A stretch of 40,067 nucleotides of DNA from a virus. The translations under genes and the position numbers were made by a program. Below are positions 35,065-40,067 of the stretch, piece after piece (within the stretch, counting starts at the first letter, position 1; every line of letters starts with the position of its first letter). Below the pieces are notes generated by a model, which was not told where the DNA came from, searched no databases, and was given only the letters and a program-made list of their open reading frames with translations. Location: IMG/VR virus record IMGVR_UViG_3300023184_000263, positions 1 through 40,067 of that record, one strand, 5' to 3'.

Positions 35065-35667
35065 TTAAATGTTTTGTTGTTTGTATAATTGTAAATACTT
35101 GTCACTCATTTTTTTATAGTTCATTCTGAAATTAGTAGGCATTGCTTCATAAATTACTTTGTTACTATATGGTGCGTTACCTGGTCTACTCCATCTTTTT
35201 GAGTATCTCATATAATTGTAGAACTGAACATATGCGTTTGCTTTCTTAATGTAATCGTTAAGGTCAATTGGTAGCTTCCACTTCTTAATTAATTTTACCG
35301 AGCGTTTCTCATTATCCAATTCTAAATCTCTACTTTGCTCTATTGCTTTTTTAACACTACGAATTTTCTTCCCACCCAACCAATCGTCTAAATGAGTCAC
35401 TCCAGTTGAACCCGTTTTCCATATGTTAGTGCTCTTATCTTGCCATTGTGTTAAGTGTGCATATTCGTGTACCAATATACCTAACCAATCTTTACTATTA
35501 CCCGCTACTACTAATCGCATAGTTTCCTCACAAAAGTAACCACTACATCTTATATTACCACTTAATACCAAATATTTAACAGGTCTTATTTGGCATCTTA
35601 TACCTACTTCCTTGCAATGTCCTTTCACATGATTAATGAAAGCCTTTACATTTTTTGTTAATGCCAT
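35065..35667 (-). CDS. Zinc metallopeptidase-like protein (HEYAH)
   Basis: A 200-residue protein with WLGILVHEYAHLTQW (HExxH at 67-71) and a downstream helix (ELDNEKRSVKLIKKW) that supplies an acidic ligand. The first 65 residues include two CxxC-like pairs (CQIRPVKYLVLSGNIRCSGYFC). The basic C-terminal domain (YKKMSDKYLQLYKQQ) resembles other phage wss/SprT-like proteins. Substrate unknown. Second HExxH peptidase of the window besides 19839-20216. Confidence 0.8.
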   Translation of the reverse strand: MALTKNVKAFINHVKGHCKEVGIRCQIRPVKYLVLSGNIRCSGYFCEETMRLVVAGNSKDWLGILVHEYAHLTQWQDKSTNIWKTGSTGVTHLDDWLGGKKIRSVKKAIEQSRDLELDNEKRSVKLIKKWKLPIDLNDYIKKANAYVQFYNYMRYSKRWSRPGNAPYSNKVIYEAMPTNFRMNYKKMSDKYLQLYKQQNI

Positions 35668-35676
35668 TTTGTTTGT

Positions 35677-36240
35677 TTAGTTTTTAATAAAAGGATTCAC
35701 TTGTTGAGGCCAATAATCTTCATTATCATCACCTGCAATTGTATTATCATCAGTAAAACGATACTTAGAAATACTATTATCATAGTGCACTGCTCTACCA
35801 GTTTCTTCATCTTCGTATTCTAACGTACCTTCTAACAATTCTTCATCATTTCCGGTCACTTCATACAAACCACAAAAGTCCATACCCGGTTCTTCGTATG
35901 CTAAACTGAATGATAGTGTTGGAAATGCTTTTGCCGCATATTGAATGAATGGGCTATTTGGTGCCCACGCCGTATCATATGTTATTTCTAAATACTCATC
36001 ATCATTTACATTGATACAACTTTCAGCTATATCCCATTTTGTACCCCAATTATCAACTCTCCAACTATACCAACCAGGATTAGCACCGGTCTCTGTTAAT
36101 AAATTGGCAGGTGTTGGATGTAACACTTCCATTGTAAACTTTAATTCATTATCATCCATTACTAAGGTTAATTCTTTGAACTTATTTAATTCATGAATAT
36201 CACCACTTACTTTTAAAAAATTATTGCACCAATTAGGCAT
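35677..36240 (-). CDS. Api92-like (DUF1281) protein
   Basis: A 187-residue protein with MPNWCNNFLKVSGDIHELNKFKEL, EVLHPTPANLLTETGANPGWYSWRVDNWGTKWDIAES, ITYDTAWAPNSPFIQYAAKAFPTLSFSLAYEEPGMDFCGLYEV. The MPNWC-N-x-L-x-V-x-G start and W-Y-x-W-R-x-x-N-W-G-T-K-W-D block are the hallmark of the Api92-like ferredoxin-fold family common in phages and enterobacterial islands. Its job is unknown. Followed by acidic C-terminus. Confidence 0.9.
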   Translation of the reverse strand: MPNWCNNFLKVSGDIHELNKFKELTLVMDDNELKFTMEVLHPTPANLLTETGANPGWYSWRVDNWGTKWDIAESCINVNDDEYLEITYDTAWAPNSPFIQYAAKAFPTLSFSLAYEEPGMDFCGLYEVTGNDEELLEGTLEYEDEETGRAVHYDNSISKYRFTDDNTIAGDDNEDYWPQQVNPFIKN

Positions 36241-36260
36241 ATATTTAAGTTTTATGATTT

Positions 36261-36296
36261 AAAAAATGATAGGGGAACTAAATTAATAGCTCCCCC
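36261..36296 (-). terminator. Probable Rho-independent terminator
   Basis: Minus strand GGGGGAGCTA (36296-36287 region) pairs with TAGTTCCCC (36280-36272), with one mismatch, followed by TATCATTTTTT. It ends the AAA+ transcript. Confidence 0.7.
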
Positions 36297-36308
36297 ATCG
36301 GTTATTTA

Positions 36309-36345
36309 GGTATAGCCGCTATGAGTATGTATAAAAAACTATACC
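36309..36345 (-). repeat. Inverted repeat GGTATAG/CTATACC after the AAA+ gene
   Basis: Minus strand GGTATAG (36345-36339), CTATACC (36315-36309), perfect 7-bp arms around 23 nt, lying 11 nt past the AAA+ stop. Could be an mRNA 3' structure. No T tract of its own. Confidence 0.5.
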
Positions 36346-36356
36346 CTCATAACATA

Positions 36357-37589
36357 TTACCAAACAATAGTATCGTCATTCGTTTCTTCTTCTTTCACTT
36401 CGTTGAATAACTTTTCACCTTCATTCTCGTCTACTACGAATTTTTGTATAAGTTGCTTAATATAAGTACGCTCACTATCCATACCACCATCTTGTGAATA
36501 GAACGGGAAGATTGCTACTTCAGCTGCTTCTAACAAACTGAAACCATCATACAACAAACCTGCCATCTCTACTGAGATACGGGTTGATACAGCAGTTGTC
36601 AATTTACCCGCCTCACCTTTGATTTGGTCTCTAGTGTGTGCGGCAATCTCTGCTACTGATTTCAAATTGTAATCATTCGTATCAGGATATAACATCTTTA
36701 ACAATTCATATTCCTGCTCAGCATTTAATACATCTACCTCAATGGTCACAAATCTATCTAACAATGCTCTATCCATAACACGTGTTGCAGTATATTCCGA
36801 ACCAATGTTAGCCGTTGCAATAAAGGTAACACCTTCTGCTACTTTAACGATTGGTGAATTATCTTGCTCATCTAATCGTAAGTATCTTTGTGTTTGGTCT
36901 AACACTGTCATTAGGATATTAGCGGCTTCTGGATGAGCTCTACTTAATTCATCTAATAACACAACTGCGTAAGGTGTCTTAATAGCTTTAACGAATGCAC
37001 TCTCACTAAAATAAGTACCACTTGCTTTGTTAAAGTGTGTGTTACCAATTAATGCCGCTCTCGGGTCTTGCGTTGCACCTAAGTTAAAGTAATGAAAAGG
37101 TCGTTTCAATGCAGCAACTAATGCTTTAGCAGCCATTGTTTTACCACTACCAGCAGGCCCTGTCATCATTATATTACGAGCGCGAACAGCCGAGCGTAAT
37201 AAATATTTCCATTTTAACTCATTCATAATTAAGTTAGCAGGTTTTAAAGCCATACCTTCTTTATGAATGAAGTCAATAACATCTTTATGCTCCGTTGGAT
37301 TTTCTACGATAGTTTCAGCAATATCGGTATTCATCGGCTTAACCAACATATCCGTATATTCTTGCATTTCTACCATACGATAGCTTTTAGCTCCGTTTTT
37401 GTTTACATGTGCACGAATTGCTTTATTTTGTGCAGATGCTTTTTTTCGTAAAGAACTACCTACTATTGTAGATTCTGAACTACTTAATACATCACCCGCA
37501 GTATTAACTAAATTAAAACGGGATTTAAGGTTTTCTACTTTGTACACTTCATTAGTGTAACCATACTCTTGTGTTGTTTTTTTACTCAT
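36357..37589 (-). CDS. MoxR/CbbQ-type AAA+ ATPase
   Basis: A 410-residue ATPase. Residues 1-120 are an unusual leader with no named domain. Walker A GPAGSGKT is at 144-151, Walker B VVLLDELSR at 210-218, sensor 1 FIATANIG at 257-264 and the arginine-finger region RALLDRF at 275-281. It belongs to the MoxR-like branch (CbbQ, NorQ, RavA) that remodels a partner with a VWA domain. The VWA gene is the next upstream, 176 bp away. It has its own promoter with two palindromic operators. Confidence 0.92.
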   Translation of the reverse strand: MSKKTTQEYGYTNEVYKVENLKSRFNLVNTAGDVLSSSESTIVGSSLRKKASAQNKAIRAHVNKNGAKSYRMVEMQEYTDMLVKPMNTDIAETIVENPTEHKDVIDFIHKEGMALKPANLIMNELKWKYLLRSAVRARNIMMTGPAGSGKTMAAKALVAALKRPFHYFNLGATQDPRAALIGNTHFNKASGTYFSESAFVKAIKTPYAVVLLDELSRAHPEAANILMTVLDQTQRYLRLDEQDNSPIVKVAEGVTFIATANIGSEYTATRVMDRALLDRFVTIEVDVLNAEQEYELLKMLYPDTNDYNLKSVAEIAAHTRDQIKGEAGKLTTAVSTRISVEMAGLLYDGFSLLEAAEVAIFPFYSQDGGMDSERTYIKQLIQKFVVDENEGEKLFNEVKEEETNDDTIVW

Positions 37590-37635
37590 AACTGAAATTT
37601 TAATGTTTATTGTTTATTTATTGTTTGATATATCA

Positions 37636-37667
37636 TAAAGATACGAAATAATGTCCACACTACCAAA
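37636..37667 (-). promoter_or_regulatory. Bacteroidetes-type promoter, operator-linked
   Basis: Minus strand TTTG (37667-37664), 20-nt spacer starting GTAGTG, TATCTTTA (37643-37636). The leader to the ATG is 46 nt, close to those at 17446 and 25798. Confidence 0.88.
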
Positions 37668-37675
37668 ACTACTTT

Positions 37676-37700
37676 TAACTCATTGAATATCAACAAGTTA
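37676..37700. promoter_or_regulatory. 25-bp palindromic operator
   Basis: Plus strand TAACTCATTGA, ATA, TCAACAAGTTA. It lies 9 nt upstream of the -33 box, the closest placement of any copy. Confidence 0.8.
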
Positions 37701-37724
37701 TACACATCCATTTAGGGTAATATA

Positions 37725-37749
37725 TAACTCATTGATACTCAATTAGTTA
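37725..37749. promoter_or_regulatory. 25-bp palindromic operator
   Basis: Plus strand TAACTCATTGA, TAC, TCAATTAGTTA. Centre-to-centre spacing of 49 bp from the previous copy. Confidence 0.8.
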
Positions 37750-37764
37750 AGTTTTAGTGTGTTT

Positions 37765-39909
37765 TTATGCTTTTTTCATAAAAAGCTCATTCATTGTTTT
37801 AATGATTGGAACGATTTGTTTAACATCAATAAAACGGCTGTCACTTCCGTACATTGTTCTAAAGTTATCGGACGAACTACTATATGAACTACCACCAACA
37901 AAGTAACTCATAACTTGTATACCCATATCTTTAATTTGTCCTACCATTTTCTTAGTGTGTAACAATGCGTTTCTACCACTATAAGAACATTGTTGATTTG
38001 AGAATGTTGGCTCACCATCACATATGTTTAATAAATATGAATCCATATCTTTATTACTTTCTACGAAATGTTTAAGTATCGCTTGATAACATAATCCTTC
38101 AGGTGTTGTACCATTAGCATGCAATGCAGGAAACAATCGTTTAACTTTCTCAAACTTATCGAACCTACTATCATACGCAATACATATGTAAGGTTTATCA
38201 CCCCACGTACCTCTGATAGAAACTTGCACATTTAAGTTACTTACCATTGATGCTGCTTTACAAATAGCAATTGTTACGGCTAATGTATCATCCCAACAAC
38301 TACCACTCATACTACCACTACCATCAATTGTAACGTGCAACATTACTTTCTTAAAACGGTCTACTTCTTTTGTACTGAATACATTTACATAATCATATCC
38401 TAATGCAGCTACCATTCTCTTATCAATTCTACCATTCTTTTGGCGTGGATTGATTGTTTCTCTTTCCTCACTACGAACTGCAATACGTTTACCTAAGATA
38501 GTACCCATTACGATACCTCTTTGTAAAGTATCAGCATTCCAATTGTTCCATTTATCATTGTAATAATGCGCAAAAGGAAACGAACTATCTCGCATCAATC
38601 CTTCGGTCATTTTCTTAGAAACAATACATTGAACAGGTTGAATATATCCACCATTCTCTAACTTAGTATCACCTACCGATTGCATTTCAGTTCCACTCTC
38701 AGCCATTTGGTCTAACGTATCATCCTCTTTCTTAGTTAAACCTTTCTTTTTGATATTGTTATTAACGAAGTCTTTCTGCTTTTTGATTTGTTTATCTAAT
38801 TGATTTTTAGCAGAAGCACTCATTAAATCTTTACCATTACCAGTTTGTGAATTACCACTCGCAGAGTCACCTTTCTCACCCAATACAGGCGCGTTACCAC
38901 CACTACCACCCATTTCATCATTTTGTTTATCACCTGCTTCTGCTCCAGTTTCATCACCTGCTTCGTTTACATCTGCAGGGTCACCATTACCTTTACCTTT
39001 ACCATCTTTACTTAAATCAACTAAGATATGTTTTAAGATAGTATTAGTAATACTTTCTGCTACTTTTAATGAATCGGTTGTGTTTTTCAATCTACTAATA
39101 TTCTTAAGGTCTAAGGTTTCATAGATTTCTTTTAAACCTTTCAATTTGTTAAGGTCAGTATTTTGATTTGTGATATTGATAATACGGAACATATACGATT
39201 GTAATGTTTCATCCGTATATTCATCACTTATCAATCCCTTATCAATTGTTTTATCATAGAAATACTCATCATACAATGCTCTATAATAATCTCTATAACC
39301 TGGACAAGTATTGTAGATATATTGGTCAATCCTTCTATCCTCTACAAAGTTTACCAATGATTTAACTACATCAAATAATTGTTCTTTGTTTCGATAATGG
39401 TCAACACCACTAAACGAAGGGTCATTTACATCCAAACCTGCTGCTTTTGCAAAAGAATTAAACATATCGGTTGGTGCAGAATAAGCCGGCATCAATTCAA
39501 AGTCTGTAAGAACAATGTGTGATGCTTCGTGCAATGCCAAACCTACTGCGATATCAAACTTTTCAGGTTTAACCTCAGCCGATAATACTACCGATTTACC
39601 ATCTGTATAAGAATCACCTTTACGTGAAAACCTAACAGGAATGTTTTTGTTTGTAAGAATGTTCACAAAGTTAGCAATCGCTCTCCTATGTGCATTCAAC
39701 TTAATAAGGTCAGCCGTACTGCTTTCTACCTTATTGAACTCTTTTGGTTTCCACGTATCACCACTCCAATATGTAGTAGGTGTGTCATAGGAACTCCATT
39801 CATCAGCCCAAAAGGAACTAGCTGATTTTTTCTCTTTCTTTTTACTTGAATACGAACCCTTTGTTAAATAATCTAAAGTGCCCGTTTTAAAACTGTCATA
39901 CCAACTCAT
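37765..39909 (-). CDS. VWA protein with HExxH motif (CobT/DUF2201-like)
   Basis: Start at ATG 39909 (MSWYDSFKTGTLDYL, 714 residues). An upstream GTG at 39975 would begin inside the tRNA-like stem. Residues 120-140 contain GLALHEASHIVLTDFELMP, an HExxH motif, like the metallopeptidase-like domain N-terminal to some VWA proteins. A disordered Gly/Asp/Asn-rich linker spans about 320-390. The VWA domain has MIDAS motif DGSGSMSGS (529-537), TTPEG and CDGEP. It is probably the partner of the AAA+ ATPase at 36357, as in CbbQ/CbbO or RavA/ViaA pairs. Confidence 0.88.
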   Translation of the reverse strand: MSWYDSFKTGTLDYLTKGSYSSKKKEKKSASSFWADEWSSYDTPTTYWSGDTWKPKEFNKVESSTADLIKLNAHRRAIANFVNILTNKNIPVRFSRKGDSYTDGKSVVLSAEVKPEKFDIAVGLALHEASHIVLTDFELMPAYSAPTDMFNSFAKAAGLDVNDPSFSGVDHYRNKEQLFDVVKSLVNFVEDRRIDQYIYNTCPGYRDYYRALYDEYFYDKTIDKGLISDEYTDETLQSYMFRIINITNQNTDLNKLKGLKEIYETLDLKNISRLKNTTDSLKVAESITNTILKHILVDLSKDGKGKGNGDPADVNEAGDETGAEAGDKQNDEMGGSGGNAPVLGEKGDSASGNSQTGNGKDLMSASAKNQLDKQIKKQKDFVNNNIKKKGLTKKEDDTLDQMAESGTEMQSVGDTKLENGGYIQPVQCIVSKKMTEGLMRDSSFPFAHYYNDKWNNWNADTLQRGIVMGTILGKRIAVRSEERETINPRQKNGRIDKRMVAALGYDYVNVFSTKEVDRFKKVMLHVTIDGSGSMSGSCWDDTLAVTIAICKAASMVSNLNVQVSIRGTWGDKPYICIAYDSRFDKFEKVKRLFPALHANGTTPEGLCYQAILKHFVESNKDMDSYLLNICDGEPTFSNQQCSYSGRNALLHTKKMVGQIKDMGIQVMSYFVGGSSYSSSSDNFRTMYGSDSRFIDVKQIVPIIKTMNELFMKKA

Positions 39910-39946
39910 ACTCTTTAAGTTTATATGTGAATAAATATTGTGTAGA

Positions 39947-39991
39947 AGATAGTAGGGGAATCGAACCCCTACCACGTTTCCAAAACTATCT
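39947..39991 (-). ncRNA. tRNA-like minihelix (acceptor stem plus T arm)
   Basis: Minus strand: AGATAGT (39991-39985), 14 nt, then a canonical T arm AGGGG-TTCGATT-CCCCT (39970-39954), then ACTATCT (39953-39947), fully complementary to the first 7 nt. The T loop follows the TTCRANY rule. There is no D arm, anticodon arm or CCA. It lies in the leader of the VWA gene. Such a 12-bp stack is the shape recognised by RNase P and RNase Z. Alternatives: the 3' half of a tRNA or tmRNA whose 5' half lies past the window edge. Confidence 0.5.
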
Positions 39992-40005
39992 TAGTTTATC
40001 TGCAA

Positions 40006-40067
40006 TTAAGCAGAAATCTTAGCTCTACTAGCTAATTGGCTCAATCTTTGTGAATAATACAAAGCTC
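40006..40067 (-). CDS. C-terminal end of an upstream gene (partial)
   Basis: A reading frame enters from the right edge and ends with TAA at 40006-40008. It encodes ALYYSQRLSQLASRAKISA as its last 19 residues. The loop of a small hairpin (TCTGC/GCAGA) includes the stop codon. It is too short to identify. It could instead be part of an RNA gene (for example a tmRNA-like tag), since it ends in Ala before a stop. Confidence 0.4.
   Translation of the reverse strand, partial: ALYYSQRLSQLASRAKISA

Noticed and set aside
39910-39975. 22-residue N-terminal extension of the VWA protein
   Set aside because: It would start with GTG inside the tRNA-like stem and has no family support; ATG at 39909 gives the sensible MSWYDSF start.
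39947-40053. A complete tRNA on the minus strand ending at the T arm
   Set aside because: Using AGATTGA near 40053 as acceptor leaves two mismatches in seven, the putative anticodon hairpin has a six-base loop, and no D arm pairs. The 7-bp complement of the 3' strand lies only 14 nt from the T arm.
40006-40067. tmRNA tag sequence
   Set aside because: The frame ends in ...KISA-stop instead of the usual ...ALAA, the distance to the T arm is too short for the normal pseudoknots, and the 5' end is outside the window. Kept only as an alternative.

Overview
The window looks like part of a lytic phage genome infecting a Bacteroidetes (Flavobacteriia-like) host. It is strongly AT-rich. Every gene I can support lies on the minus strand, and most are under 150 codons. 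Genes abut or overlap, often with only one base between stop and start. There is no repressor, integrase or structural gene. The promoters follow the Bacteroidetes sigma-A pattern (TTTG, 20 nt, TAnnTTTR), and Shine-Dalgarno sequences are nearly absent.

Layout, read in the direction of transcription (high to low coordinate). 40067-37765: the end of one upstream reading frame, a tRNA-like mini-structure, and a large VWA protein with an HExxH motif. 37589-36357: a MoxR/CbbQ-type AAA+ ATPase, a likely partner of the VWA protein. 36240-33452: an Api92-like protein, a zinc metallopeptidase, small membrane proteins and an SPFH lipoprotein. 33303-31759: a monocistronic PD-(D/E)XK plus ParB-like fusion. 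31692-26074: a surface and glycan cassette (two small genes, a putative glycosyltransferase, a DUF4254-like protein, a twitch radical SAM enzyme, a VCBS/FG-GAP lipoprotein). 25798-18261: many small early-type genes (Gp88-like, DUF3846-like, two SWIM proteins, a 3D-domain wall protein, a metallopeptidase). 18207-9593: DNA ligase with WGR domain, HAD phosphatase, second glycosyltransferase-like protein, metallophosphoesterase, SGNH hydrolase and heptose kinase-like PfkB. 9504-1: SPFH protein, membrane peptides, UV damage endonuclease UvsE and a dense cluster of paralogues.

Three features stand out. First, a family of about 100-residue proteins beginning MLTIKN occurs at least 14 times, with two members fused to zinc ribbons and one reduced to eight codons. 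Second, a 25-bp palindrome (TAACTCATTGA, 3 nt, inverse) occurs six times, only in three intergenic regions and always upstream of a promoter; it looks like the binding site of a phage- or host-encoded activator. Third, a promoter-leader block is duplicated almost exactly at 17446-17516 and 25798-25868.

The DNA-metabolism genes (UvsE, ligase, nuclease-ParB), the surface and sugar genes (heptose kinase, SGNH, two glycosyltransferase-like proteins, radical SAM, VCBS lipoprotein) and the membrane/AAA+/SPFH genes fit an early-to-middle accessory region that reprograms the host. Most small genes have no recognisable function.
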